64,000 nt of DNA, taken from NCBI RefSeq assembly GCF_024343675.1, contig NZ_RJUD01000104.1, forward strand, positions 1 through 64,000, written 5' to 3'. The DNA is from Lacihabitans sp. CS3-21. GTDB taxonomy: Bacteria > Bacteroidota > Bacteroidia > Cytophagales > Spirosomataceae. Within the stretch, counting starts at the first letter, position 1. Each line of letters starts with the position of its first letter. The notes under the pieces were generated by a model. That model saw only the letters and a list, made by a program, of their open reading frames with translations, did no database searches and was not told the DNA's origin. The position numbers and the translations under genes were made by a program. Shown piece after piece: positions 8,618 through 17,314 of the stretch.

Positions 8618-10717
8618 ATGAAATCATCAATCAAACTCATTGCATTTGCATTAATTCCATATTTTTCAATGGCTCAAATAAAATATCCAGAAACCAAAAA
8701 AGGTTCTCAAACTGACAATTACCACGGAACAGAAGTAAAAGACCCATATCGTTGGCTAGAAGATGATAAGTCTGCCGAAACAGGTGCATGGGTAAAAGTC
8801 CAAAACGATGTAACTTTTGATTATTTATCTAAAATTCCTTATCGAAAGCAACTGCAGGAGCGACTAGAAAAAGTATTTAATTATCCAAAATATTCTGCCC
8901 CATCAAAAAAGCACGAATGGTTTTATTTTTATAAAAACAATGGACTGCAAAATCAATCTGTATTATACCGTCAAAAAGGACTTGATGGTACTCCTGAACT
9001 GGTGATGGATCCTAACAAACTTTCGCCAGATGGCACTACTAGGTTGATGCAATTTAACCTTTCGAAAGACGGTAATTATGCAGCTTATGCACTTTCAAAA
9101 GGCGGTTCAGATTGGATGGAGGTCTTCGTAATGGATACTAAGACGAAGCAAACATTGACCGATAAACTAGAATGGGTTAAAATTTCGGGCTTAGCTTGGC
9201 AAGGAAGTGGTTTTTACTATAGTCGCTATCCAAAACCCGAAGGAAGTGCTTTGGCCGCCAAAAATGAAAACCATCAAGTTTGGTTTCATACCGTAGGCAC
9301 AGACCAAGAAAAAGACCAATTGGTGTACCAAGACCCAGCTAACGGCCAAAGATTCCATACACTTTCAACTTCAGAAGATGAACAGTTTGCGTTTCTTTAT
9401 CTGAGTGATAGGGGCAAAGGATTGGATGGTAATGCATTGTTTTATAAAACAAAAGACAACAAAGAATTTTTGCCAGTAGTGAAAGAAATTACAAATTCTA
9501 CATATTCATTTATTGATAATATTAAGGATAAATTCATAATACAGACCAACGACAAAGCCCCAAATGAAAAACTGCTTTTATTTGATCCGAAAACCAATAA
9601 ATTCTCGGATTTCATAGCCGAAAAACCCGAGCCATTGCAAGGAGCTGGAACAGCGGGCGGTAAGCTTTTCTTAAATTATCTGAAAGATGTAACCTCACGT
9701 ATCTACGTTTATGACCTAAATGGCAAACTTGAAAACGAAGTAAAATTGCCAGGATTGGGCACAGCAGGTGGTTTTGGAGGTGAGAGCGACGATAAATTTG
9801 TTTTCTATTCATTCACATCTTTCACTTTCCCACCAACTATTTATAGGTATGAAATTGCCTCAAAGAAAAGCACAGTTTTCAGAAATCCAGAGGTAGATTT
9901 CAAAGCCGATGAATTCGAAACTAAACAAGTTTTTTATACTTCAAAAGACGGTACAAAAGTACCTATGTTTATTACCTATAAAAAAGGCTTGAAACTCAAT
10001 TCACAAAACCCAACCTTATTGTATGGGTATGGTGGATTTAATGTGAGTCTCAATCCTGCCTTTAGTCCATTGTTGATTCCTTTTCTAGAATATGGCGGTG
10101 TATATGCACAAGCTAACCTTCGCGGTGGCTCTGAATACGGCGAAAAATGGCACAAACAAGGAATGAAACTTAAAAAACAGAATGTTTATGACGACTTTAT
10201 CGCTGCAGGAGAATATCTGATAGCTAACAAATATTGTGATTCAGAGCATTTGGCACTTCGTGGTGGCTCTAATGGTGGACTTTTGGTAGGTGCTGTTATC
10301 AACCAAAGGCCAGATTTGGCCAAAGTGGCTATTCCGCAAGTAGGCGTAATGGACATGTTACGTTTCCACAAATTCACCATTGGCTGGAACTGGATTGCAG
10401 ATTACGGTTCAGCTGACAATGCTGAAGAATTTAAAGTGCTTTACGGATATTCGCCATTGCATAATATCAAGTCTGGTGTAAATTACCCAGCAACTTTGGT
10501 AACCACAGCCGACCACGACGATCGCGTAGTTCCAGCACACTCGTTTAAATACGCCGCTGAGCTTCAAGCTAAAGCAGGCGAAAGTACCAAGAATCCTCTG
10601 TTGATACGCATAGACACCAACTCTGGACACGGAGCCTCCAATACCAAAAAGAACATCGAAACCATGGCAGATATCTATGGATTTATTTTTTGGAATATGG
10701 GGGTGAGGGAGTTGTGA
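8618..10717 (+). CDS. Prolyl oligopeptidase, S9A family, exported
   Basis: Serine peptidase that cleaves short peptides after proline. A signal peptide (KLIAFALIPYFSMAQ) implies export to the periplasm. A propeller domain (residues ~60-420) precedes an alpha/beta-hydrolase domain. The nucleophile is S551 in GGSNGG, the catalytic Asp lies in DHDDRV (632-636), and the His is H671 in SGHGAS. YGYGGF and NLRGGSEYG are further S9A hallmarks. Length of 699 residues is typical. TAAATTTA at 8586-8593 may be its -7 element. A stem-loop lies at 10737-10766 after the gene. Confidence 0.95.
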   Translation: MKSSIKLIAFALIPYFSMAQIKYPETKKGSQTDNYHGTEVKDPYRWLEDDKSAETGAWVKVQNDVTFDYLSKIPYRKQLQERLEKVFNYPKYSAPSKKHEWFYFYKNNGLQNQSVLYRQKGLDGTPELVMDPNKLSPDGTTRLMQFNLSKDGNYAAYALSKGGSDWMEVFVMDTKTKQTLTDKLEWVKISGLAWQGSGFYYSRYPKPEGSALAAKNENHQVWFHTVGTDQEKDQLVYQDPANGQRFHTLSTSEDEQFAFLYLSDRGKGLDGNALFYKTKDNKEFLPVVKEITNSTYSFIDNIKDKFIIQTNDKAPNEKLLLFDPKTNKFSDFIAEKPEPLQGAGTAGGKLFLNYLKDVTSRIYVYDLNGKLENEVKLPGLGTAGGFGGESDDKFVFYSFTSFTFPPTIYRYEIASKKSTVFRNPEVDFKADEFETKQVFYTSKDGTKVPMFITYKKGLKLNSQNPTLLYGYGGFNVSLNPAFSPLLIPFLEYGGVYAQANLRGGSEYGEKWHKQGMKLKKQNVYDDFIAAGEYLIANKYCDSEHLALRGGSNGGLLVGAVINQRPDLAKVAIPQVGVMDMLRFHKFTIGWNWIADYGSADNAEEFKVLYGYSPLHNIKSGVNYPATLVTTADHDDRVVPAHSFKYAAELQAKAGESTKNPLLIRIDTNSGHGASNTKKNIETMADIYGFIFWNMGVREL

Positions 10718-10783
10718 AGAAATAGGAGATTTTAATTTTTTTGGGAGAATTCATTTTCTCCCAAAACCACTTAAATTGGTTAA

Positions 10784-10990
10784 ATGGAAAAACCAACTTC
10801 CAACAAACGCATTTTCAGGGATGTGGTATTAGCGAATATCGATTATGACGTTAAAGCCAATTTTGAGATTGAGCGTGTATTTGAGCGTGGCGATGTGCCA
10901 GATATCAGAAATTGCTTCAAACATTATGGCCTGGAGAAAGTAACTGAAGCATTGCTAAACACCAAGTTTTTACTGGAACTCAGAATGTAG
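10784..10990 (+). pseudogene. Small DUF6922-like protein, apparently C-terminally decayed
   Basis: A 68-residue ORF (RIFRDVVLANIDYDVKANFE, IERVFERGDVPDI, YGLEKVTEALLNTKFL) resembles, from memory, the N-terminal part of DUF6922 proteins, small Bacteroidota proteins often found beside AbiEii-type nucleotidyltransferases. Relatives run on for about 20 residues and end in something like RPLxDFRCY. Here the stop comes early, yet the DNA beyond it reads LAAAAIDRPL in the same frame and IDFR in another, suggesting frameshift decay. No nucleotidyltransferase partner is present. The fragment may still be translated. Family assignment is tentative. Confidence 0.5.
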
Positions 10991-11118
10991 TTGGCCGCTG
11001 CTGCAATAGATAGACCTTTATTGATTTCAGATGATAGACCTTTAAACAGTCGAATTCGGCACTTTTTCTTTACTAGAATTATTCAGTCTGTTTGTATAGT
11101 CAAAATGTTAATTTTTCT

Positions 11119-11691
11119 TTACTTCGCCCAGCTGGGAGCGGCCGTTTTCTCATCAAAGAGCTCATCGATGTAATATTTTCGACGGTTGGTTTTATTGCAA
11201 AGCGTAGGGTTTTCGTCAAAGACGTAAATACATGGTCCATAAAGATCGGTGTTGTTAGCAACCATTATGCTTTTGGGTGATCCGTCTGCAAAAGTATCGT
11301 TTTTATGAGCTATTCGATTTAAGAGGCAATGTCCCATTTCGTGAAAAACTAAGGCTTCTTTATCATTTTCAGAGATATTTTTCCAACATGGCGAACTCGC
11401 CATATTTATTTCTACTGTCCGTTGAAGTTGAGGGAATTTAGTATTTTGGGTACATTTACCACAAATGTCAGTAAAATCTGATGTATTAGAGCCTGGCTTA
11501 ACAATCAGATTCTCTTTAGAGATTTTAATGCCTCTGCTATTGGCTTCTTCAAAAAATTTGTCAACGTATTTTGCTAGAGAAGTATCTATATTGTAAACTG
11601 TAGGTTCATCTATTTCTTCAGGTTTACAACAAATGGTAAGCACCAAAATAAGCAGCGGCCATTTTACAGATTTCAAAAGGTTGAAAGTCAT
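11119..11691 (-). CDS. Putative zinc metalloprotease-like lipoprotein
   Basis: A 190-residue protein with a lipoprotein signal (LVLTIC, acylated C21), so probably tethered to a periplasmic or outer-membrane surface. It carries a zincin motif, H117-E-M-G-H121, with H129 and D132 as possible third ligands; the spacing is not the classic metzincin one. Six further cysteines (77, 80, 102, 122, 154, 165) could form disulfides. The family is not recognised beyond a putative metallopeptidase. It starts 13 bases after the LacI-type regulator stops, in the same direction, so the two may be co-transcribed. Confidence 0.72.
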   Translation of the reverse strand: MTFNLLKSVKWPLLILVLTICCKPEEIDEPTVYNIDTSLAKYVDKFFEEANSRGIKISKENLIVKPGSNTSDFTDICGKCTQNTKFPQLQRTVEINMASSPCWKNISENDKEALVFHEMGHCLLNRIAHKNDTFADGSPKSIMVANNTDLYGPCIYVFDENPTLCNKTNRRKYYIDELFDEKTAAPSWAK

Positions 11692-11704
11692 TTATTTTAA
11701 ATTA

Positions 11705-12739
11705 TTATATTCCGAAAAAACGTTTGGTTTGATTGGTTGACTCTCGTTGTGAGAGCTGGACCTTCAAGGTTTGCAAAGTTGCTTTTGTGGTTTGTTCCAA
11801 ATGAATCTGTGAAATTAAGCAATTTATGGCTGCTTTACCTAAGTCGTAGGCAGGTACGAACATACTAGAAAGTGATGGAGATAAGGAATTCATAACGGGT
11901 TCGTCGTAGTAACCAATTATGCCGATGTCTTTAGGTATGTTATATCCAGCTTCTTCGATTGCACGATAAACGCCGATGGCTATTTGATCATTGGCCGCAA
12001 AAAAGGCGTCAGGGCGGTCATTCATTCTTAATATTTCGGTTGTTTTTTCAAAAGCCTTCTCAATATTATGAATGCCATAGAATTTTTGCTTTTCGTAATT
12101 TTCAATTTTTGCTTCAACCAATGCTTCGAAAATGCCATTCTCTTTAGTAAATTTTGATAATGAATCGCTGGGTTTATCTCCTAGAAAGCAAATTTTCCTA
12201 TATCCTTTTTCTATCAAATGTTTGGTGGCCAAATACCCACCTTCATAATTGTCAATGAGCATTTGTGGAACTTCTAAGTCTTTACATTCCCTATCAAACA
12301 TTACCAGTGGTTTGTTTGCACTAATAATTCTGTTGTAATGGTCATAATTGTTTGTTTCATTGGTTTTTGAAATAAGGAACCCGTCAACATTTACCTGTAG
12401 CAACCTTTGAATTATACTCACCTCTCTTCCAAAAGATTCACCAGAGTTGCTTACAATTAATGTGTATCCTGAATCCAAAGCTGCATGGTCCATTCCCTCA
12501 ATAATCTGAGAGAAATAATAATCATTACAAGGAATAATGGCCCCTAGTAAATTGCTTTTTGGAACTGAAGAGCTGTGGTTAGCATTCAGTTTATAAGCTT
12601 TGTTTTTAGAAAGTGCTAATACTGCTTCTCTTGTATCAGGATTTATTTCTGGCATGCCTCTCAAGGCTCGAGAAACGGTAGAAATTGATAAGCCTAGCTC
12701 TTGGGCTATATCTTTTAAAGTTGGGGCTTTGGCCTTCAT
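11705..12739 (-). CDS. LacI family transcriptional regulator
   Basis: A LacI/GalR repressor. The N-terminal helix-turn-helix (residues ~7-30, TLKDIAQELGLSISTVSRAL) binds operator DNA, and the periplasmic-binding-protein-like domain (~60-340) senses a sugar or derivative. Length of 344 residues is normal. The gene lies downstream of a Tat-exported sugar isomerase-like gene on the same strand but is separated from it by a strong terminator. It has its own promoter, with inverted repeats nearby that may be autoregulatory. The ligand cannot be told from sequence. Confidence 0.92.
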   Translation of the reverse strand: MKAKAPTLKDIAQELGLSISTVSRALRGMPEINPDTREAVLALSKNKAYKLNANHSSSVPKSNLLGAIIPCNDYYFSQIIEGMDHAALDSGYTLIVSNSGESFGREVSIIQRLLQVNVDGFLISKTNETNNYDHYNRIISANKPLVMFDRECKDLEVPQMLIDNYEGGYLATKHLIEKGYRKICFLGDKPSDSLSKFTKENGIFEALVEAKIENYEKQKFYGIHNIEKAFEKTTEILRMNDRPDAFFAANDQIAIGVYRAIEEAGYNIPKDIGIIGYYDEPVMNSLSPSLSSMFVPAYDLGKAAINCLISQIHLEQTTKATLQTLKVQLSQRESTNQTKRFFGI

Positions 12740-12812
12740 GTGTATTTTGATTTATAGATTTTTTAGGCAAATTGGTCTATTAAGTTGCTAAACAGCAAAT
12801 ACTTATATAAAT

Positions 12813-12843
12813 CAAATTTACAAATAATAATTCACAAAACAAG
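12813..12843 (-). promoter_or_regulatory. Promoter of the LacI-type gene, with nearby inverted repeats
   Basis: On the minus strand CTTG-N19-TAAATTTG fits the Bacteroidota promoter (plus coordinates 12840-12843 and 12813-12820), about 74 bases before the start codon. An inverted repeat TTGCT-N4-AGCAA (12785-12798) lies downstream of it. A second repeat, TTTTTGC-N8-GCAAAAA (12845-12866), lies upstream. Either could be a LacI-type operator. Confidence 0.55.
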
Positions 12844-12880
12844 GTTTTTGCAAATTTCCGCAAAAAACCACAACTATTAA

Positions 12881-12916
12881 GAAAAAAAAGAGGAATAGAA
12901 TAATCTAGTCCTCTTT
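12881..12916 (-). terminator. Terminator after the sugar isomerase-like gene
   Basis: On the minus strand AAAGAGGA and TAGA pair with TCTA and TCCTCTTT across a TTAT loop, with one internal mismatch. The stem runs straight into eight T residues. It ends the transcript of the gene at 12936-13838 and separates it from the LacI-type gene. Confidence 0.85.
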
Positions 12917-12935
12917 GACTTATTTTTCTAGTTGG

Positions 12936-13838
12936 TTAATAACCCCACTTTTTCATCATCGCCAAATCTTCTTTTATACAATCTAACGGTGCTTTGCCTT
13001 GGTAAGACTCTTGCTCGATGATAAACTGAGTGGTGCCGCCAGACTTTTTGCCCATATCAATGATGTCTTTCACGCCAATTACTCCGACACCCAATATCGC
13101 ACTTTCCCAGCCACCATGTTCGCCTGTCGATTTTATTTCATCTTTTACGTGCATGAGTTCAAATCTGCCCGGATACTGTGCTAAAAGTTCGGCTGCTCTT
13201 CCTCCACCTCCATACATATTTCCGATGTCCAATTGCTGAGCCACTAGTTTAGGATCGGTATTTTGAAGCATGATGTCATAGACTTTCACACTACTAAGTT
13301 TCAAACTAAATTCAAAGTCGTGGTTGTGATATCCAAACTTCATCCCAGCGGATTGGCACAATTCACCGTTTTTGTTAAACACTTCCATGAAGCGTTTTAG
13401 TTGATCAAAATCTTTGCGGTAGGCAATATCTAGCCAAGGGCTAATAACGTATTTTTGCCCACAAATAGCTGCATCGTCTACGAGTTTTTTCCAAGTGTCG
13501 GTAAACTGTTTTTTGTCTTCGACATAATGCCCTTTTCCAAAAACCGTGTGGCCAGATGGCATTTTTAGGCCAAGGTCGTCCAATATTTTTCTGAACTCAG
13601 AGGCTGTCCAGCCATAAAATTTGCCGTTGACATAGTTTGCATGTTCAACGTTTTTGTAACCCATTTCAGCCACTTTTTTTAAGGTAGCCATTGGGTCTTT
13701 TTTCATGTCTTCACGGACAGAATATAACTGAATGCCTACTGTATGTTTGGCTTTTTTCTTTGCAAATACGTTTTGTGAAAATAGCATCGTACCAGCAAGT
13801 GCTTTGGCAGAATTGCTTACAAAATCTCTTCTATTCAT
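12936..13838 (-). CDS. Sugar phosphate isomerase/epimerase-like TIM-barrel protein, Tat-exported
   Basis: A 300-residue protein of the xylose isomerase-like TIM-barrel (AP endonuclease 2) superfamily. The N-terminus MNRRDFVSNSAKALAGTMLF is a twin-arginine-type export signal, so it probably acts in the periplasm. The barrel begins VGIQLYSVREDM. Likely metal ligands lie in GYHNHDFEF (~170), QLDIGNMYGGG (~200), LMHVKDE (~230) and FIIEQESYQG (~275). Such exported isomerases are abundant in Bacteroidota and Planctomycetes, but few have known substrates. It has its own terminator, and its neighbour is a LacI-type regulator. Confidence 0.88.
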   Translation of the reverse strand: MNRRDFVSNSAKALAGTMLFSQNVFAKKKAKHTVGIQLYSVREDMKKDPMATLKKVAEMGYKNVEHANYVNGKFYGWTASEFRKILDDLGLKMPSGHTVFGKGHYVEDKKQFTDTWKKLVDDAAICGQKYVISPWLDIAYRKDFDQLKRFMEVFNKNGELCQSAGMKFGYHNHDFEFSLKLSSVKVYDIMLQNTDPKLVAQQLDIGNMYGGGGRAAELLAQYPGRFELMHVKDEIKSTGEHGGWESAILGVGVIGVKDIIDMGKKSGGTTQFIIEQESYQGKAPLDCIKEDLAMMKKWGY

Positions 13839-13950
13839 TAGTTTTATATTTATGGTTGAAAATTAACGCACTTTAAAATTAGGCATTTTCTATTTACGAA
13901 AAATAAATTTTAAAAGGATTTTAGCTAATTTTAAATTTTATACAAGATTT

Positions 13951-14643
13951 ATGCAAAACATAAAAGTAATTGCTTTTGACGCTGACGATACCCTTTGGGT
14001 TAATGAGCCATATTTTCAGGAAATTGAGAAGAAATTCTGTGAATTATTAGAGGATTTCTTACCACATCATTCGGTAGCTAAAGAGCTTTTTAAAGTGGAA
14101 ATGGATAACCTCGAATTATACGGCTATGGTGCAAAGGCCTTTATTCTGTCGATGGTTGAAACAGTTTTGAAAGTTAGCAGCAATACTGCTCCAATTCATT
14201 TGATTGAAAAAGTAATTGAATTTGGAAAGGAACTCATCAACAAACCGATTGAATTGTTGGAAGATGTAGAAGACGTTTTGAAAAGACTAAACCCAAGCTA
14301 TAGGCTTGTGGTCGCAACAAAAGGCGATTTGTTAGATCAAGAAAGAAAGTTAATGAAGTCTGGTTTGGAAAAATATTTTCACCATATAGAAATCATGAGC
14401 GATAAACAAGTGAAAGATTATCAGAAACTTATCAAGCATTTGGACATTCAGCCAAACGAGTTTATGATGATTGGGAATTCATTAAAATCAGATGTTCTGC
14501 CAGTTTTGGAGCTTGGTGGGGTGGGTGTTCATTTACCATATCATACCACGTGGGCTCATGAGGTGGTGGATGTAAAGATTGAAAACCCAAATTTTTACCA
14601 CATCTCAAGATTGGGTGAAATTCTAAATTATTTCGCAGTGTGA
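13951..14643 (+). CDS. HAD family hydrolase
   Basis: Haloacid dehalogenase-superfamily phosphatase with all core motifs: DADDTLW (D10 nucleophile, D12), a threonine motif in VVATKGD (~123) with the nearby conserved lysine, and IGNSLKSDV (~172) with the acidic metal-binding residue. The alpha-helical cap lies at residues ~20-90. It resembles YjjG-like 5'-nucleotidases, but the substrate is unknown. It is the first gene of a four-gene operon: its TGA overlaps the GTG start of the CAT-like gene. Confidence 0.9.
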   Translation: MQNIKVIAFDADDTLWVNEPYFQEIEKKFCELLEDFLPHHSVAKELFKVEMDNLELYGYGAKAFILSMVETVLKVSSNTAPIHLIEKVIEFGKELINKPIELLEDVEDVLKRLNPSYRLVVATKGDLLDQERKLMKSGLEKYFHHIEIMSDKQVKDYQKLIKHLDIQPNEFMMIGNSLKSDVLPVLELGGVGVHLPYHTTWAHEVVDVKIENPNFYHISRLGEILNYFAV

Positions 14644-15257
14644 AACAAAAATTAGCGTTAGAAAACTGGCCAAGAAAAGATCATTTCAAGTTTTTTTCTC
14701 AATTTGAAGAACCCTTTTTCGGGGTTTGTGTGGAGGTAGATTGTTCAAAAGCTTATGAAAATGCCAAGTTAAACGGGCATTCATTTTTCTTGAAATATCT
14801 TCATGCATCTTTGGTGGTAGCCAACCATATAGAGCCTTTCAAATACAGAATATCGGATGATGAAGTTTGGATTTATGACCAAGTAAATGCTTCACCAACC
14901 ATTAACCGGCCTGATGGTACCTTTGGCTTTGCTTATATGGATTATTTCGAAGATTTTGCAGAATTTAATGCCGCTGCTCAAGTAGAAATTGAAAGAGTTC
15001 AGAATAGTAGGGGGCTCATTCCTGCAGGTTCTGGTCAGAATGTTATTCATTATTCATCTCTTCCATGGATAAACTTTACAGCTATTTCACATGCTAGAAG
15101 TTTCTCATTTAAAGATAGTTGTCCAAAGATGTCTTTTGGAAAACTATCTGAAACCAAACAAATGCCAGTGTCTATTCATGTGCATCATGCTTTGATGGAC
15201 GGTTTTCATGTTGGACAGTTCGTAGAGGCTTTTCAGGAAATTTTGAATGCAGAATAA
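14640..15257 (+). CDS. Chloramphenicol acetyltransferase-like acyltransferase
   Basis: A CatA-fold acetyl-CoA-dependent acyltransferase (205 residues). The catalytic HHALMDG motif is at residues 182-188, with FHVGQF after it and SLPWINFTAISH near 140, as in CAT proteins. Many such chromosomal homologues do not confer resistance and have unknown acceptors. GTG at 14640 overlaps the upstream stop, indicating translational coupling. The stop is followed at once by the ATG of the Nudix gene. Confidence 0.88.
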   Translation: MKQKLALENWPRKDHFKFFSQFEEPFFGVCVEVDCSKAYENAKLNGHSFFLKYLHASLVVANHIEPFKYRISDDEVWIYDQVNASPTINRPDGTFGFAYMDYFEDFAEFNAAAQVEIERVQNSRGLIPAGSGQNVIHYSSLPWINFTAISHARSFSFKDSCPKMSFGKLSETKQMPVSIHVHHALMDGFHVGQFVEAFQEILNAE

Positions 15258-15734
15258 ATGGAAGGATTAAAAAAGGTAGCGGTTATTTGTATTCTGAAGC
15301 ACCAAGATAAATTTTTGCTTTTGGAAAGGTTAAAAGAACCCAATAAGGACTTATTTACACCTTTGGGTGGTAAAATAGACCCTTTCGAAACACCTTTGGA
15401 TGCCGCAAAAAGAGAAACTTTGGAGGAGTCAGGAATAATGGTAGACGCTATGGATTTTTGTGGGATTTTAACTGAAACCTCGCCCACCAAATATAATTGG
15501 ACGAGCTATGTCTACATAGCAGAAATCGATTATCAGGATGCTCCTGCATGTAATGAAGGCACTTTGAAATGGATAAATGCGGATGACATCTTGAACATTC
15601 CAACTCCAAAAACCGATTGGCACATTTATGAATATGCCCTAAAAAAGCAGAAGTTCATTTTCGATGCGGTTTTTGACAAAGACTTGAATCTTTTGGAAAT
15701 GAATGAGTTAATAGAAAATAGGAAGATATGCTAA
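15258..15734 (+). CDS. Nudix hydrolase
   Basis: A 158-residue Nudix hydrolase with a perfect Nudix box at residues 38-60: G38, E44, R52-E53, L55, E56-E57, G59, I60. The family hydrolyses nucleoside diphosphate derivatives using Mg. PLGGKIDPFE suggests an 8-oxo-dGTP diphosphatase (MutT-like), but the substrate is not certain. Its ATG abuts the stop of the CAT-like gene, and its last 7 bases overlap the following membrane-protein gene. Confidence 0.92.
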   Translation: MEGLKKVAVICILKHQDKFLLLERLKEPNKDLFTPLGGKIDPFETPLDAAKRETLEESGIMVDAMDFCGILTETSPTKYNWTSYVYIAEIDYQDAPACNEGTLKWINADDILNIPTPKTDWHIYEYALKKQKFIFDAVFDKDLNLLEMNELIENRKIC

Positions 15735-17314
15735 AAAAATTATATGGCTTTTTAGAAATCAGGAATGTCCAAACAATCTTGCTTTTTGTAATGATTTTAG
15801 CCTATTATTTTTATTCTTTTGGCAAAGTTGACATCGTTTCATCAGAAGACGACGTTCACTTATTTAGTGCCGTTAATCTAGGTTTGCCATTGCAAAAATT
15901 TGGCAATTTTGGTTATTATATCTTTCTGTGGGTAGTTTCAAAAGTTACTGCCAATTCCTTGATAGCTATGTTTTTAAGTTATTTTATGCTATCGATTTTG
16001 GTCTATTTTTCTTTGTTTCTCCTTCTCAGAAAGTACATGGGTTCTTTTTATATTGCTTTTTTTTTAAGTACCTGTTTTCTGTTTTCCGACTTCCAGCTTT
16101 TATTAGTTCCTAAGCTTACTTATCTCAATTTTATTTTTATTTGTTTAGGTCTTTATTTGCTCGATTTTCGCAAACTCGCCTTCGAGAATTATTTCGTTAT
16201 TGCCGTTTGTATGTTGGCAAATGCTTATGTGGCCCGTCCAGAATTCGTTTGGTTTTTGGTCCCTGTAATTTTAATTATGCTGTTTACGCATTTCAAACAC
16301 ATTCCAAAAGTTTCCCAGACTTTATCTCTAGTAGGATTTTTCTTAGCTATTGTCCTCATTTATTGGCTTGCTGGCGGAATTTATCCATCAGGTTACTTAA
16401 AAGAAATTTTTATTCAGCATTTTTTTGATAACTATGAAGTCTGGACAGGAAGACATTTTGACTTGGCTGACGAATTTGGTCAATTTAATAACATTTTTGG
16501 GAAAGTGGAGTCAGATTATCAGGTTTTTACCGCAAATTCGGGATTGTTACTGAAACACAGTTTAAATAATTTAAAAAACCTTATTTTGGGTATTTTAAAA
16601 GTATTTAAAAGCACGTTTTATGATGTTTTTGTGGGTATTTTTTCGGGTAAAACAAAATATTTTATTCTAGCCCTGATTCTAATTTTAGGTTTAATTATTG
16701 ATTTTAAGAATTCTTTTTCAGAATTAAAAAAAATCATTTCTTCTCCAAAACCTTTGTTTAAATTTATCGTTTGGCTCCTTTTCCCATGTTTGTTGCTGGT
16801 TTTAGTGGTTTTCCCAAGAGAGCATTTTGTGTTGTTGCTTTTACCTTTTATTTTTTTAGGTTTGGGACATCTGTTGAAATTAATTAAACTTCGTCAAAAC
16901 ATATTTTCAAAAATTAGTTTTTCGGTAGTTCTGTTAACAATTTTTACTGGAATTATCATGAAATATCCAATAAAGACGAATCATCCCAACAATGTAGATT
17001 TCTATAATTATTTGAATAAAATCAAAATAGATAAGCGACTAAAAATGCTATCGAACGATAACTTTGGATTTCAGTATTTTGGTCTAAACTTCGAAAGAAT
17101 AGGTTGGAACCCATCAAGTGAAATGATTTTGGACAAAGTGAAATCTGATAATATTGATGTGATAAGCATCTATAGGCTAGACCTCGAAGTACCAGCTACG
17201 AGAGCATTTGTAGATAGTTTACATAAGAAAACTGGCTATGTCCAAATAAACCAGTTCGAAGCTCAAAAAAGATATTTATGGGTGAAGCCGAACTTACTTA
17301 CTAAGTTTCAATAA
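15728..17314 (+). CDS. Multi-pass membrane protein, glycosyltransferase family 39-like (uncertain)
   Basis: A 528-residue protein with about ten hydrophobic segments (first at ~residues 16-30) and a soluble C-terminal tail of ~100 residues. Early acidic residues (SSEDDVH, ~residues 38-44) sit in a loop after the first segment, as in GT-C glycosyltransferases. This layout resembles family-39 mannosyltransferase-like proteins of Bacteroidota, but no decisive motif is seen. It is the fourth gene of the HAD/CAT/Nudix operon, overlapping Nudix by 7 bases. Its 3' end overlaps by 7 bases the convergent Gre-like gene. Confidence 0.7.
   Translation: MLKKLYGFLEIRNVQTILLFVMILAYYFYSFGKVDIVSSEDDVHLFSAVNLGLPLQKFGNFGYYIFLWVVSKVTANSLIAMFLSYFMLSILVYFSLFLLLRKYMGSFYIAFFLSTCFLFSDFQLLLVPKLTYLNFIFICLGLYLLDFRKLAFENYFVIAVCMLANAYVARPEFVWFLVPVILIMLFTHFKHIPKVSQTLSLVGFFLAIVLIYWLAGGIYPSGYLKEIFIQHFFDNYEVWTGRHFDLADEFGQFNNIFGKVESDYQVFTANSGLLLKHSLNNLKNLILGILKVFKSTFYDVFVGIFSGKTKYFILALILILGLIIDFKNSFSELKKIISSPKPLFKFIVWLLFPCLLLVLVVFPREHFVLLLLPFIFLGLGHLLKLIKLRQNIFSKISFSVVLLTIFTGIIMKYPIKTNHPNNVDFYNYLNKIKIDKRLKMLSNDNFGFQYFGLNFERIGWNPSSEMILDKVKSDNIDVISIYRLDLEVPATRAFVDSLHKKTGYVQINQFEAQKRYLWVKPNLLTKFQ

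Noticed and set aside
10737-10766. Stem-loop GGGAGAA/TTCTCCC after prolyl oligopeptidase as a terminator
   Set aside because: The stem is clear but no T run follows on either strand, so termination is unproven.
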